A stretch of DNA of 64,000 bases, from NCBI RefSeq assembly GCF_000682755.1, contig NZ_AWFF01000025.1:1-64000 (forward strand). The letters are read 5' to 3'. The translations under genes were made by a program, and so were the position numbers. Within the stretch, counting starts at the first letter, position 1; each line of letters starts with the position of its first letter. Under the pieces are notes generated by a model. That model worked only from the letters and a program-made list of their open reading frames with translations. It was not told the origin of the DNA and searched no databases. Of the stretch, positions 8,602 to 17,859 are shown piece by piece. Source of the DNA: Hyphomonas beringensis (lineage in GTDB: Bacteria > Pseudomonadota > Alphaproteobacteria > Caulobacterales > Hyphomonadaceae).

Positions 8602-9393
8602 ATGTTCGGGCTGGATCCGGCAACGCTCGCGCTGGCGCTGGCCAGTGGCGCTTTGGTGGGATTGTTCCTGTCAGCCTTTGGTGGCGGGGGCTCAGTCCTC
8701 GCGGCGCCTTTGCTGGTCTATGTCGTCGGCGTTCAGGATCCGCATGTGGCGATTGGGACATCGGCCGCCTCTGTCGCGGCGACGGCGTTGATCAGCCTGA
8801 TCGGCCATGCCCGCGCGCATAATGTGAAATGGCCATGTGCGTCTGTTTTCGCGCTGTCAGGCCTTGCCGGCTCGCTGGCCGGGTCATCGGTCGCAAAGCT
8901 GGTCAACGGGCAGGCCCTGCTGCTGGCCTTTGCCTTTGCGATGGCGGCGATTGCGCTCTCCATGTTCCGCCAGAGGGAGTTTGCGGGCAACCCGGATGTG
9001 CACCTGACGCGGGCCTTCATGATCCGTCTTGTCCCACTCGGCCTTTTGGTCGGGTTTGCGGCAGGCTTTTTCGGAATTGGCGGCGGCTTCCTGATCGTGC
9101 CGGGTCTGCTCTATGCGACCGGCATGACAATCGGTGCGGCGATGGCATCGTCGCTTGTCTCTGTGACAATCTTTGGCGCGGCGACGTCGGCCAATTATGC
9201 CCTTAGCGGCTATGTCGATCTGCGGTTGGCAGCCATTCTTGTGGCGGGCGGCTTCCTTGGCGGACTGATCGGGCATCAGCTTGCGAAATACCTTGCCAGC
9301 CGCGCTTTGCTCGCGCGGCGTGTATTTGCGGCTTTCATTCTGGTCGTGGCGGCCTATGTGGCGATACAGGCCGGGTTGGCGCTTGCCGCCTGA
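8602..9393 (+). CDS. TauE/SafE family sulfite exporter-like permease
   Basis: A 263-residue TSUP-family membrane protein with about eight hydrophobic helices. The family's internal duplication shows in two glycine-rich motifs: 'SAFGGGGSVLAAPLL' near residue 25 and 'GFFGIGGGFLIVPGLL' near residue 155. Relatives export sulfite, sulfoacetate or other small anions. Standing 3 nt after a rhodanese in a sulfide-responsive operon, it most likely removes sulfite made by the persulfide dioxygenase. The substrate is inferred from context only. Confidence 0.85.
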   Translation: MFGLDPATLALALASGALVGLFLSAFGGGGSVLAAPLLVYVVGVQDPHVAIGTSAASVAATALISLIGHARAHNVKWPCASVFALSGLAGSLAGSSVAKLVNGQALLLAFAFAMAAIALSMFRQREFAGNPDVHLTRAFMIRLVPLGLLVGFAAGFFGIGGGFLIVPGLLYATGMTIGAAMASSLVSVTIFGAATSANYALSGYVDLRLAAILVAGGFLGGLIGHQLAKYLASRALLARRVFAAFILVVAAYVAIQAGLALAA

Positions 9394-9438
9394 CCTGACA
9401 GCGGCCTGGATGAGGCCGGTACGGCACTGAGAGGCGGC

Positions 9439-10155
9439 ATGAAACTCACCATTATCGAAACGGGCCTCGTGCCTGAAGCTATCCGGCAAGACTTTGAAGA
9501 CTATCCGGCCATGTTCCGCCAGCTCATCAGCGCGGCAGACCCGGACCTGCAATATGAGACTGTCTCCGTCATCAAGGGGCAGGCGTTGCCGGACGCGGCC
9601 ACGCTGGACGCCGTTTTGATCACGGGCTCTCCGGCAGGCGTCTATGACAGCGATCCATGGATTGCGCCTCTGATGCAGTTCATCCGCGACGCTGCCGAGG
9701 CGGGCGTGCCGCAGGTCGGCATCTGTTTCGGGCATCAGGTGATGGCCGAGGCGCTCGGCGGCAAAGTGATCAAATCTCCGAAAGGGTGGGGCATTGGCCG
9801 CCACACCTATGAGATGAAGGCCTGTCCGGACTGGATCGGAGAGGCCTGTCCCAAAAGCATTTCCGTGCCGGTCAGCCACCAGGACCAGGTTGTGGCGTTG
9901 CCGCCCGGCGCCAGCGTGCTGGCCGCGTCAGAGTTCACGCCCTATGCGGCGATTGATTATGGCGCCGTGCCGGCGATGTCCTTCCAGTGCCATCCGGAAT
10001 TCAATGCAGACTATTCTGCCGCGCTCTACACGGCACGGAAGGGGAGGCCCCTTACGGAAGATGCGGTGAAAACGGCGATCGACAGTCTTGAAGAGCCCCT
10101 GGACAATCAGCGTCTGGGTAACTGGATCGCCGCTTTCGTCAGAAATCAGACTTAG
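9439..10155 (+). CDS. Class I glutamine amidotransferase-like protein
   Basis: A 238-residue stand-alone class I GATase domain, as in the GuaA amidotransferase half. The catalytic Cys lies in 'GICFGHQVMAEALGG' (about residues 93-107) and the catalytic His in 'FQCHPEFNADY' near residue 185. No synthetase domain is fused or next door. Relatives include gamma-glutamyl peptide hydrolases and unassigned single-domain proteins, so the acceptor is unknown. The gene follows the TauE permease by 45 nt, but an operon link is not certain. The 3' end overlaps the convergent outer-membrane gene by 4 nt. Confidence 0.8.
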   Translation: MKLTIIETGLVPEAIRQDFEDYPAMFRQLISAADPDLQYETVSVIKGQALPDAATLDAVLITGSPAGVYDSDPWIAPLMQFIRDAAEAGVPQVGICFGHQVMAEALGGKVIKSPKGWGIGRHTYEMKACPDWIGEACPKSISVPVSHQDQVVALPPGASVLAASEFTPYAAIDYGAVPAMSFQCHPEFNADYSAALYTARKGRPLTEDAVKTAIDSLEEPLDNQRLGNWIAAFVRNQT

Positions 10156-10925
10156 CCGAAGCGATAGCGCGCGCCGAGCGAGAAGATGTTCTGCTTGTTC
10201 TCGATCTCGAGCGTGCCGGGGAAGAGGTCATTGTCGACTTCAATGTCTTCGGTGGCCCGATAGGCATATTCGCCGAACACGTCCCAATTCGGGTTAAGGG
10301 CCCAGGTCACGCCTGCTTTGAGCTGATAGGCGAATTTGGTTTCGCCATCATCCACCACGCCGATTCCGGACGGGCTGTACTTCACCTCTACATCCGACAC
10401 GCCAAGACCCGCACCGATATAGGGCTGGATCATGCCTGCCGTGTTGAAGTCGTAATAGACATTGCCGAACAGGGACGTGCTGGAAATGTCGCCGCGGCCG
10501 TCTGCCACCACGTCTGCAACCGTCACGCCCAGCGGCGTCGGGCTGCCTGCAATCGCTGCGGCGTCTACAGCATCAATGCTGCCACCGCCCAGAGAGACGC
10601 CCGTGTGGGTATCAACGTCTGCCTTTGAATAGGCGATCTCAACACCGCCTCTCAAGCCGCCCGAATAGCGCTTGCCAAGCTCAACGGCAAAGCCGGAGCC
10701 GCTATCAAATTCCGTGTTCCACCCATATGGCGTGCCGGCAGCGACATCCAGCGTGCTGCCATCCCCTAAATTGCCGGTTGTGAAGGCACCGGTGGATCCT
10801 GAATTGTCACTGTCGGCTTGATCAATGTAGTTGTACGAACCGCTTACATACCATTCCTGGGCAAGTCCTGGGAGCGCCAGACAGCTTGCTGCGCACAGAA
10901 CAGCGCTAATTTTTATTATATTCAT
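10152..10925 (-). CDS. Outer-membrane beta-barrel protein
   Basis: 257 residues beginning with a signal peptide (MNIIKISAVLCAASCLALPGLA). The rest alternates polar and aromatic residues in the manner of beta-strands: 'EWYVSGSYNYIDQ' at the start, 'YIGAGLGVSDVEVKYSP' and 'WDVFGEYAYRA' in the middle, and 'SLGARYRFG' at the end. This fits a small OmpA/OmpW-like barrel. The final residue is Gly rather than Phe, with Phe just before it. The AT-rich 5' region contains a TTAACCAT motif (10954-10961) resembling a CtrA half-site. The function is not recognisable beyond barrel architecture. Confidence 0.75.
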   Translation of the reverse strand: MNIIKISAVLCAASCLALPGLAQEWYVSGSYNYIDQADSDNSGSTGAFTTGNLGDGSTLDVAAGTPYGWNTEFDSGSGFAVELGKRYSGGLRGGVEIAYSKADVDTHTGVSLGGGSIDAVDAAAIAGSPTPLGVTVADVVADGRGDISSTSLFGNVYYDFNTAGMIQPYIGAGLGVSDVEVKYSPSGIGVVDDGETKFAYQLKAGVTWALNPNWDVFGEYAYRATEDIEVDNDLFPGTLEIENKQNIFSLGARYRFG

Positions 10926-11099
10926 TATAAGTGTCCTTCTGTGTGAGGTGAGTATTAACCATCTGTACGAAGCTGATTTACCCTTGGATCATTAACTCTG
11001 ATCCATCTTCACGGTAGGATTGGATTTAAATTGATAGCTTATCGCTATATTGACACATCCGTGCTGTAGGGACGCACATAGCTTGGAGACGCACGACTC
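10926..11099. promoter_or_regulatory. Divergent promoter region, barrel protein / sugar-phosphate mutase
   Basis: A 174-nt AT-richer spacer between divergent genes. It contains TTAACCAT at 10954-10961, like half of a CtrA site of Caulobacter-type alphaproteobacteria, and another TTAA at 10993-10996. The full TTAA-N7-TTAA arrangement is not present, so CtrA control is only a possibility. Promoter elements cannot be assigned reliably. Confidence 0.35.
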
Positions 11100-12617
11100 A
11101 TGATGCCTAAACCGCTCGCAAATATTGCCCCGAACACATTGGAGTTCGAGATCCTTCCATTGGTGAAGCCGACCGGCTTCCGCGAATATGATGCCCGTTG
11201 GTGGTTCAACGGAATCGGCAAGGAAAAAGCCCCCGAACTCAACCTGACCGGCGTGCAGGCGCTGGGCCTGGGCATGGCGACCCTGTTCCACGAGCTGGGT
11301 GTGGAGCCGAAAGTCGTGACCGGTCATGACTATCGCTCGATCAGTCAGCCGATCAAGAACGCGCTGATCCTGGGCCTGACGCAAGGCGGCTGCGAAGTGC
11401 TGGATGTTGGCCTCGCTTTGTCGCCCATGGTCTATTGGAGCCAGTTCGAGCTGGACGTGCCATGCTGCGCCATGGTGACGGCGAGCCATAACGAGAATGG
11501 CTGGACCGGTGTGAAGATGGGCGCGAACCGTCCGCTGACTTTCGGGCCTGACGAAATGGGCCGTCTGAAAGAGATTGTCATGGGCGGCGATTTCCAGCCC
11601 CGCGCAGGTGGCGCGCATCATCGCGTGGATGGCCTGCGTGAGAAATATATCGCGGCCGTTGTGGGCGATACAAAACTCAGCCGTCCACTGAAAGTCGTTG
11701 CCGCTTGTGGCAATGGTACGGCAGGGGCCTTCGCCCCGGACGCTCTGCGCGCGATGGGCGCGGACGTGATCGAGATGGATTGCAATCTCGACATGACCTT
11801 CCCGAAATACAATCCGAACCCGGAAGACTCTGAAATGCTTCACGCCATGGCGGCCATGGTGAAGGAGACCGGCGCTGACGTGGCTCTTGGCTTTGATGGC
11901 GATGGCGACCGTTGCGGCGTTGTGGACAATACAGGCGAGGAGATCTTTGCAGACAAGATCGGCCTGATGCTGGCGCGCGATCTGTCAAAGCTGCATCCGA
12001 ACGCGACTTTCGTGGTCGATGTGAAATCCACCGGCCTCTACAAGACCGACCCTGTGCTGAAGGAAAATGGCGCGACGGTTGATTACTACAAGACGGGTCA
12101 CTCCTACATCAAGCGCCGCACGACGGAGCTTGGCGCTCTGGCGGGCTTTGAAAAGTCCGGCCACTTCTTCTTCCGTGAGCCGATTGGGCTTGGCTATGAT
12201 GATGGCCTGGTCGCGGCAAAGGCCGTGCTGGAAATGCTCGACCGCAATCCGGACAAGACCATGGCCGATATCAAGTCTGAACTCGGCGTGGCCTACACCT
12301 CTCTCACCATGTCTCCGCATTGTGATGACGAGACGAAATACGGTATTGTTGACAAGATGGTCGCGGAATATGAGGGCCTGAACGGCACGGAAATCCTGGG
12401 CCGGAAAGTTGTGGATGTGAACACGGTCAATGGTGCCCGCGTGACATTGGAAGATGGCAGCTGGGTTCTGATCCGCGCATCTTCTAACAAGCCGGAACTC
12501 GTCGTCGTGGTCGAATCCATGTCCAGCGAAGACGATATGCGCGACCTCTTCCACAAGGAAATCAAGCCGCGCCTCGGCAAGCACCCTGAAGTCGGCGCCT
12601 ACAATCAGGAAATCTGA
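11100..12617 (+). CDS. Phosphomannomutase/phosphoglucomutase
   Basis: A 505-residue enzyme of the alpha-D-phosphohexomutase family that interconverts hexose-6- and hexose-1-phosphates for nucleotide-sugar synthesis. The phosphoserine loop is 'TASHNENGWTG' (about residues 128-138), the Mg2+ loop 'GFDGDGDRCG' (about 262-271), the sugar-binding loop 'GFEKSGHFFF', and the phosphate-binding domain carries 'RASSNKPELVV'. Two adjacent ATGs (11100, 11103) are possible starts, with GGAG about 11 nt upstream. With the UDP-glucose dehydrogenase at 13501 it supplies precursors for surface polysaccharides. Substrate preference cannot be told from sequence. Confidence 0.93.
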   Translation: MMPKPLANIAPNTLEFEILPLVKPTGFREYDARWWFNGIGKEKAPELNLTGVQALGLGMATLFHELGVEPKVVTGHDYRSISQPIKNALILGLTQGGCEVLDVGLALSPMVYWSQFELDVPCCAMVTASHNENGWTGVKMGANRPLTFGPDEMGRLKEIVMGGDFQPRAGGAHHRVDGLREKYIAAVVGDTKLSRPLKVVAACGNGTAGAFAPDALRAMGADVIEMDCNLDMTFPKYNPNPEDSEMLHAMAAMVKETGADVALGFDGDGDRCGVVDNTGEEIFADKIGLMLARDLSKLHPNATFVVDVKSTGLYKTDPVLKENGATVDYYKTGHSYIKRRTTELGALAGFEKSGHFFFREPIGLGYDDGLVAAKAVLEMLDRNPDKTMADIKSELGVAYTSLTMSPHCDDETKYGIVDKMVAEYEGLNGTEILGRKVVDVNTVNGARVTLEDGSWVLIRASSNKPELVVVVESMSSEDDMRDLFHKEIKPRLGKHPEVGAYNQEI

Positions 12618-12644
12618 TTACGGCCTGACGGGCTTTTGACCTGT

Positions 12645-12666
12645 CCCGCTGCCTGAGGGCAGTGGG
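12645..12666. terminator. Probable terminator hairpin between convergent genes
   Basis: CCCGCTGCC pairs with GGCAGTGGG (one G-U wobble) around a TGAG loop, 27 nt after the mutase stop and 8 nt before the GST stop on the other strand. No long T-tract follows, so it may act as a transcription barrier rather than a classical intrinsic terminator. Confidence 0.4.
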
Positions 12667-12674
12667 TCGGGTCT

Positions 12675-13292
12675 TCAGGCCATATCAGCGGCGGCCGCGT
12701 CATCTATCTCTGTGGCGCGGACCCAGGCCTCACGAGGGGCCAGCCGCTCCCAATAGGCCTTCAGCACATCATGTTCGGGCAGGGTGCCGAATTGCAGACC
12801 CCAGCCGACCTGTGCGCCGACATAGACATCGGCTGCCGTAAACTTGTCGCCGCAGACATAGTCGGTAGCAGACAGCGCGCGGATCAGGGTGTGATACGCG
12901 TCGTCAAAGTCGCCATATCCGGCCATGCGCTTTTGCTCGGGCGTGACCTGAAAGCCGAGCGAACGGTTGATGATCGCACTCTCCAGCGGGCCAGCCGCAA
13001 AGAACATCCAGCGATAATAATCCGCGCGTTGATCCAGAGGCGGCGCAAGGCCAGCCTCCGGAAAGGCATCGGCCATATAGGCGCAGATGGCGGCGCATTC
13101 GGTGACCGTTTTGCCCTTGTGCACAATGGCCGGGACCTTGCCCATCGGGTTGATGGCCAGGTAGTCTGCATCTTTCATTGTGCCATCATAGGTCAAAAGC
13201 ACCGTATCATATTCGGTACCCACCTCTTCCAGCATCCAGCGGATGATGCGTCCGCGCGATTGCGGGTTGGTGTAAAATGTAAGATCTGCCAT
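12675..13292 (-). CDS. Glutathione S-transferase family protein
   Basis: A 205-residue GST. The thioredoxin-like N-terminal domain has 'FYTNPQSRGRIIRWMLEE' (residues 5-22) and the cis-Pro motif 'GKVPAIV' (about 51-57) that binds glutathione. The all-helical C-terminal domain has 'GDKFTAADVYVGAQVGWGLQF', the usual N-capping box. It probably conjugates or reduces electrophiles in the cytoplasm. It is transcribed alone and convergent with the mutase gene. The class cannot be assigned by eye. Confidence 0.88.
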   Translation of the reverse strand: MADLTFYTNPQSRGRIIRWMLEEVGTEYDTVLLTYDGTMKDADYLAINPMGKVPAIVHKGKTVTECAAICAYMADAFPEAGLAPPLDQRADYYRWMFFAAGPLESAIINRSLGFQVTPEQKRMAGYGDFDDAYHTLIRALSATDYVCGDKFTAADVYVGAQVGWGLQFGTLPEHDVLKAYWERLAPREAWVRATEIDDAAAADMA

Positions 13293-13500
13293 GCGTCCCT
13301 CCCTTGTTCACGTTTTGATCTAGTCGCGACAAGGTCGTGCGTCAAGCCTGGATCCGCCAATCTATAAGGGGTTTTCAGGGCATTGCAGGAAGGTAATGTG
13401 TTTCTCATTCTGCCAGCACATCCTGCCTCTTGACCTGTTGGCACAAAAATCGCACCCCTCGCCGCAACCCCTGTTTTTTTGTTTGTGGTGAGGGATTTCC

Positions 13501-14811
13501 ATGCGCGTCGCAATGATTGGTACCGGCTATGTTGGCCTGGTGAGCGGAGCCTGTTTTGCTGATTTCGGACACGTTGTGACGTGTGTCGATAAGGATGCAA
13601 CAAAGATCGAGAAGCTGAAGGCTGGCATCATGCCGATCTACGAGCCCGGGCTGGACAGTCTGGTCGCGAAGAATGTCGAGGAAGAGCGCCTGTTCTTCAC
13701 GACCGACGCGAAAGACGCGATCAAGGATGCCGATGCGGTGTTCATCGCCGTCGGCACGCCGTCCCGCCGCGGTGACGGGCATGCTGACCTCTCTTATGTC
13801 TATGCCGCTGCAGAAGAAATTGCCCAGCTGATGGACGGCTTTACCGTCGTCGTCACCAAGTCCACCGTACCGGTCGGGACGGGGGATGAAGTGGAAGAGA
13901 TCATCCGCAAGGCCCGCCCGGATGGTGACTTTGCCGTTGTCTCAAACCCGGAATTCCTCCGCGAAGGCGCGGCGATCAAGGACTTCAAGATCCCGGACCG
14001 CGTTGTCGTCGGCACAGAAGACGAGCGCGCCCGCAATGTGATGAAGGAACTCTACCGTCCGCTGTTCCTGAATGAGACACCCATCCTGTTCACGGCGCGG
14101 CGGACTTCGGAACTGATCAAATATGCCGCCAACGCATTCCTTGCTGTGAAGATCACCTTCATCAACGAGATGGCGGATCTGTGCGAGAAGGTCGGCGCGA
14201 ACGTGCAGGAAGTTTCCCGTGGCATCGGGCTGGACGGCCGGATCGGCAAGAAATTCCTGAATGCTGGCCCGGGCTATGGCGGTTCCTGCTTCCCGAAAGA
14301 CACGCTCGCCCTGACCAAGACGGCAAATGACTACAATTCGCCCGTCCGCATCGTCGACACGGTGGTGGAGGTGAATGCAGCCCGCAAGAAGGCGATGGCT
14401 GGCAAGATCATCGATGCCATGGGCGGCGATGTCGCCGGCAAGAAAATCGGCGTGCTGGGCCTCGCGTTCAAGCAGAACACCGATGACATGCGTGATGCGC
14501 CGAGCCTGGACATCATCCCCGCGCTGCAGGCCGCGGGTGCCACGGTGCAGGCCTATGATCCGGAAGCCATGGACGAAGCCTCTCACCTGCTCAGCGATGT
14601 GACCTTCACAAAGAGCGCCTATGAAGCCGTTCAGGACGCAGACGCCATGGTCATCATTACCGAGTGGGACCAGTTCCGCGCGCTGGATCTGGACCGGATC
14701 AAGGGCGCCCTCAACTCTAATATTGTGGTAGACCTCCGGAACATCTATGCAGCAGACGACATGGCGGCTCGTGGGTTCCACTATTTCTCCATCGGCCGTC
14801 CCAGCGTCTGA
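13501..14811 (+). CDS. ugd: UDP-glucose 6-dehydrogenase
   Basis: A 436-residue NAD+-dependent enzyme that oxidises UDP-glucose to UDP-glucuronate. The Rossmann motif '[19 protein letters not shown]' starts at residue 5. The catalytic Cys is in '[12 protein letters not shown]' (about 257-268), and the UDP-binding C-terminal domain has '[18 protein letters not shown]'. Length is typical. GAGGG lies about 10 nt before the ATG. UDP-glucuronate is used for exopolysaccharide and lipid A decoration. A transaldolase-like gene follows after 26 nt. Confidence 0.95.
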   Translation: MRVAMIGTGYVGLVSGACFADFGHVVTCVDKDATKIEKLKAGIMPIYEPGLDSLVAKNVEEERLFFTTDAKDAIKDADAVFIAVGTPSRRGDGHADLSYVYAAAEEIAQLMDGFTVVVTKSTVPVGTGDEVEEIIRKARPDGDFAVVSNPEFLREGAAIKDFKIPDRVVVGTEDERARNVMKELYRPLFLNETPILFTARRTSELIKYAANAFLAVKITFINEMADLCEKVGANVQEVSRGIGLDGRIGKKFLNAGPGYGGSCFPKDTLALTKTANDYNSPVRIVDTVVEVNAARKKAMAGKIIDAMGGDVAGKKIGVLGLAFKQNTDDMRDAPSLDIIPALQAAGATVQAYDPEAMDEASHLLSDVTFTKSAYEAVQDADAMVIITEWDQFRALDLDRIKGALNSNIVVDLRNIYAADDMAARGFHYFSIGRPSV

Positions 14812-14837
14812 CACTAAAAGAGAACAGGACAGGACAG

Positions 14838-15488
14838 ATGAAATTTTTCGTAGATACCGCCGACACCAAGGATATCGCTGATCTGGCTGAAAGCGGCATG
14901 ATCGACGGTGTGACCACGAACCCGTCCCTCATCGCGAAAGCCGGACGCCCGTTTGCTGACGTCATTCAGGAAATCTGCGAGATCGTGCCGGGCCCGGTCA
15001 GCGCCGAAGTTGTCGCGACTGACTATGAGGGCATGATCACCGAAGGCCGTAAATTGGCGAAGATCGCTGACAACGTTGCCGTCAAGCTGCCGCTGACCTG
15101 GGACGGGCTGAAAGCCTGCCGCACGCTGTCGGGTGACGGAACGCAGGTGAATGTGACGCTTTGCTTCTCTGCAAATCAGGCGCTTCTGGCTGCCAAGGCC
15201 GGCGCGACCTTCATTTCCCCCTTCATCGGCCGTCTCGACGACATCAATATTGATGGCATGGAGCTGATCGCGGACATTCGCCAGATCTATGACAACTACC
15301 TGTTCGACACGGAAATCCTGGCCGCGTCCATCCGCTCTGCGAACCATGTGAAGCTGTCTGCTCTGGCGGGCGCAGATGTGGCGACGATGCCTCCGGGCGT
15401 GATCAAATCCCTGGCCAACCACCCGCTGACCGACAAGGGCCTGGAAACCTTCCTGGCCGACGCACAGAAGGCCGGTATCAAGGTCTGA
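14838..15488 (+). CDS. fsa: Transaldolase / fructose-6-phosphate aldolase family protein
   Basis: A 216-residue TIM-barrel enzyme of the short transaldolase group. '[16 protein letters not shown]' at the start, '[13 protein letters not shown]' near residue 27 and the Schiff-base Lys in '[15 protein letters not shown]' near residue 80 are diagnostic. Short members act as transaldolases or as fructose-6-phosphate aldolases; sequence reading alone does not separate the two. In the first case it serves the non-oxidative pentose phosphate pathway together with rpe at 23761. It ends 4 nt before thiD, which suggests co-transcription. Confidence 0.9.
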   Translation: MKFFVDTADTKDIADLAESGMIDGVTTNPSLIAKAGRPFADVIQEICEIVPGPVSAEVVATDYEGMITEGRKLAKIADNVAVKLPLTWDGLKACRTLSGDGTQVNVTLCFSANQALLAAKAGATFISPFIGRLDDINIDGMELIADIRQIYDNYLFDTEILAASIRSANHVKLSALAGADVATMPPGVIKSLANHPLTDKGLETFLADAQKAGIKV

Positions 15489-15492
15489 TCCC

Positions 15493-16308
15493 ATGGCACA
15501 GCCAGAGGGTCCGCAGGGCCGCGTCCTGATTATTGCCGGGTCTGATTCCGGCGGCGGCGCAGGCATCCAGGCGGATATCAAGGCCATCACGATGCTGGGC
15601 GGTTATGCGATGACCGCCATCACAGCCATCACGGCGCAGGACACACACGGCGTTCAGGGTGTGTGGCCTGTGCCGCTGGATGGCGTGGTCAAGCAGATTG
15701 ACATGACACTGAAGGATATTGGCGCAGACGCGATCAAGACCGGCATGTTGGGCAGTGCCCAGCTGGTCGAGGCGATTGCCGAGCGCCTGTCCGATCTGGC
15801 GATCCTGGTGCCGCGCGTGATTGACCCTGTCATGATCTCAACCTCGGGCCACCGCCTGGTGGACGAGAAGGCCGTCGGCGCCATCCGGGCCGAACTTGTG
15901 CCCGGCGCGCGTCTGGTAACGCCGAATGCACCAGAGGCCGAAGTGCTGACCGGCAAGGCCGTTGAGACCGTGGACGGACAACGCCGCGCCGCTGAAGCGC
16001 TGCTGGAGCTTGGCGCGAATGGCGTGCTGGTCAAGGGCGGCCATATTGGCGGCAGCATCATCCATGATGTGTTGCAGACGACGACCGGAGAATGGATCTT
16101 CGAAAGCCCGCGCATCGAGACGACATCGACCCATGGCACAGGCTGTACTTTGGCCTCGGCCATTGCCGCCTTGCTGGGGCAGGGGGCGAGCGTGCCGGAA
16201 TCGGTTGAGCGCGCGCGCGAGTATCTGCTGGAGGCCATCCGTACCGCGAAGGGTTTCGGCCATGGCCACGGTCCGGTCAATCATGGCTGGATGCTGGACG
16301 AGGAATAG
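15493..16308 (+). CDS. thiD: Hydroxymethylpyrimidine / phosphomethylpyrimidine kinase
   Basis: A 271-residue ribokinase-fold enzyme that phosphorylates the thiamine pyrimidine HMP to HMP-P and then HMP-PP. 'IIAGSDSGGGAGIQADIK' near residue 12 is the substrate loop. 'VIDPVMISTSGHRLVDEKA' and the anion-hole motif 'TTSTHGTGCTLASAIAA' near residue 210, with its catalytic Cys, complete the pattern. No TPP riboswitch is visible, as the gene follows the aldolase gene by 4 nt and is probably read through from it. No other thiamine genes are in the window. Confidence 0.93.
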   Translation: MAQPEGPQGRVLIIAGSDSGGGAGIQADIKAITMLGGYAMTAITAITAQDTHGVQGVWPVPLDGVVKQIDMTLKDIGADAIKTGMLGSAQLVEAIAERLSDLAILVPRVIDPVMISTSGHRLVDEKAVGAIRAELVPGARLVTPNAPEAEVLTGKAVETVDGQRRAAEALLELGANGVLVKGGHIGGSIIHDVLQTTTGEWIFESPRIETTSTHGTGCTLASAIAALLGQGASVPESVERAREYLLEAIRTAKGFGHGHGPVNHGWMLDEE

Positions 16309-16393
16309 AGCGTCTCAACGGATATTGAGAAAACATCGTTTCTCCGGTGTCAGGTCGTGTGGCATGAAGCCAGACCGATTGGAGATTTGAGCG

Positions 16394-17212
16394 ATGACGA
16401 AAATTCCCTTCTACCAGGTCGATGCCTTTGCCTCGAAGCCGTTCGAGGGGAACCAAGCCTGCATCATGCCGCTGGAGGAGTTTCTTCCAGACGAGACATT
16501 ACAGGCGATTGCCGCAGAGAACAATGTGGCCGAGACGGCCTATATTGTGCCGACCGGTGAGGGCGTCTGGAATCTGCGCTGGTTCACGCCGGCCGTGGAA
16601 GTGCCGCTCTGCGGTCATGCGACGCTCGCCAGCGCGCACGTTCTGTTCAATGAGCTGGGCTTTGAGGGTGAGGCGATCCACTTCGATACGGTCAAGTCCG
16701 GCAGGCTGGTCGTGCGCAAGCTGAGCAGTGGCGCGCTGGAGATGGATTTCCCGTCCGCCCCGATCAAGGAAATTCCGGTAACGGATGAGGTGGCCAGAGC
16801 ATTGGGCGCGCGGCCGGTTCAGGCCTGGGGCGGGATGTTCTATGCGGCCCGGTTCGAAACACCGGAAGAGGTGAAGGCGCTGACGCCAGACCTGAAGGCC
16901 CTGAAAGATCTGGGTGCGCCAGGCGAAGGCTGGGACCGCGGAAACTTCGGCTGCTTCGCGGCGGGCGGGGCAGAGGTGGATGTCACCAGCCGGTTCTTTG
17001 CGCCGGGCAGCGGAATTGATGAAGACCCGGCCACGGGCAGCTGGCACACCATGCTGGCCCGTGTGATGAGCGAGCGCTTCGAACAGAATGATCTGAAATG
17101 TTTTCAGGCCTATCCGGGGCGCGGCGCGTTCATCGATACGCGGCTGGAAGGCGACCGGGTCAAGCTGATCGGCACGTCGGTAACGGTGATCGAAGGTCAG
17201 TTCACGCTGTAA
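16394..17212 (+). CDS. PhzF family isomerase/epimerase-like protein
   Basis: A 272-residue protein of the PhzF/diaminopimelate-epimerase-like fold. 'DAFASKPFEGNQACIM' opens the first half. 'NNVAETAYIV' carries the catalytic Glu around residue 47. 'VPLCGHATLASAHVLF' and 'GIDEDPATGSWHTML' are the paired anion-binding motifs of the two halves. The phenazine enzyme isomerises a dihydroxyanthranilate, but no other phenazine genes are present. Most chromosomal family members have unknown small-molecule substrates. Confidence 0.87.
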   Translation: MTKIPFYQVDAFASKPFEGNQACIMPLEEFLPDETLQAIAAENNVAETAYIVPTGEGVWNLRWFTPAVEVPLCGHATLASAHVLFNELGFEGEAIHFDTVKSGRLVVRKLSSGALEMDFPSAPIKEIPVTDEVARALGARPVQAWGGMFYAARFETPEEVKALTPDLKALKDLGAPGEGWDRGNFGCFAAGGAEVDVTSRFFAPGSGIDEDPATGSWHTMLARVMSERFEQNDLKCFQAYPGRGAFIDTRLEGDRVKLIGTSVTVIEGQFTL

Positions 17213-17645
17213 CCAGCACGTGCGGCCGGCGCGGCGGTGGCCGTCCGGTGATCGGGATGCTTTTCATGCTAACCCCGTTTGCGGGGGATAGCCGCGCTGG
17301 CGGGGCTCGCGTGCGGATGCTGTATGTTCCGGAATAGATAATCCGCTCCCGGCAAGGATTGCCTGCGGATAGGGGCATGCAAAATGGCTCAGCCTCCGGC
17401 AGGGGATTGCCGGGCGCGAGGCGTTCCCATGCGCGCACTTTCGGGGGCTGATATGTGTAGGGCCTGTCGGCACCTGCGATATCACCCACATACTGAATGT
17501 AGACATTGCCGAGCTTGTCGACGACGACAAACACATTCCGCCCCGTCCGGCGGCGCCATTCGGTCAACCGCACCAGATTCCACCACAGCCACGGCCAGCA
17601 GAATGGCCAGACATGTTTGAAGAAGAGGCGGTAGTGCGGATCCAT
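17202..17645 (-). CDS. Hypothetical protein with one hydrophobic segment
   Basis: About 147 residues; I do not recognise the family. The N-terminal part, 'FFKHVWPFCWPWLWWNLV' (about residues 8-25), is a Trp-rich hydrophobic stretch that may touch or cross the membrane. 'RNVFVVVDKLGNVYIQYVGD' follows, and the C-terminus is basic and Pro-rich. I chose the ATG at 17645; the longer frame to 17780 would run through a 16-bp palindrome and looks non-coding. The 3' end overlaps PhzF by 11 nt, so the true end or the gene itself is somewhat doubtful. Confidence 0.5.
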   Translation of the reverse strand: MDPHYRLFFKHVWPFCWPWLWWNLVRLTEWRRRTGRNVFVVVDKLGNVYIQYVGDIAGADRPYTYQPPKVRAWERLAPGNPLPEAEPFCMPLSAGNPCRERIIYSGTYSIRTRAPPARLSPANGVSMKSIPITGRPPPRRPHVLVTA

Positions 17646-17722
17646 GCGCGCAAGTCTGGCGCGGGATGGATACCGGTTGGATTGGGATATGCCTTTCGTG
17701 AGATCCGGTCCAGGCCTTTTGG

Positions 17723-17762
17723 CCTGCTTCTGCTGATCTAATTGGCGATCAGCAGAAGCAGG
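17723..17762. repeat. Perfect 16-bp inverted repeat
   Basis: CCTGCTTCTGCTGATC (17723-17738) and its exact complement (17747-17762) flank an 8-nt loop. It lies 78 nt upstream of the hypothetical gene on the minus strand and about 100 nt downstream of the lipoprotein gene at 17860-18156. No T-tract follows on either strand. It could be a terminator-like RNA hairpin, a protein-binding dyad, or the remnant of a small palindromic element. Confidence 0.8.
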
Positions 17763-17859
17763 TTGTCTCAGGGCAGGCATCTTACAGGGGGTATACCCAC
17801 AAGTTACTCCCCCATGAGGCTTTGACTCTCAGGCCTGTTTTCACGTGGCCCGAAGGAGG

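Noticed and set aside
15330-15493. TPP riboswitch before thiD
   Set aside because: The upstream sequence is the coding region of the aldolase gene, and no conserved thi-box is visible.
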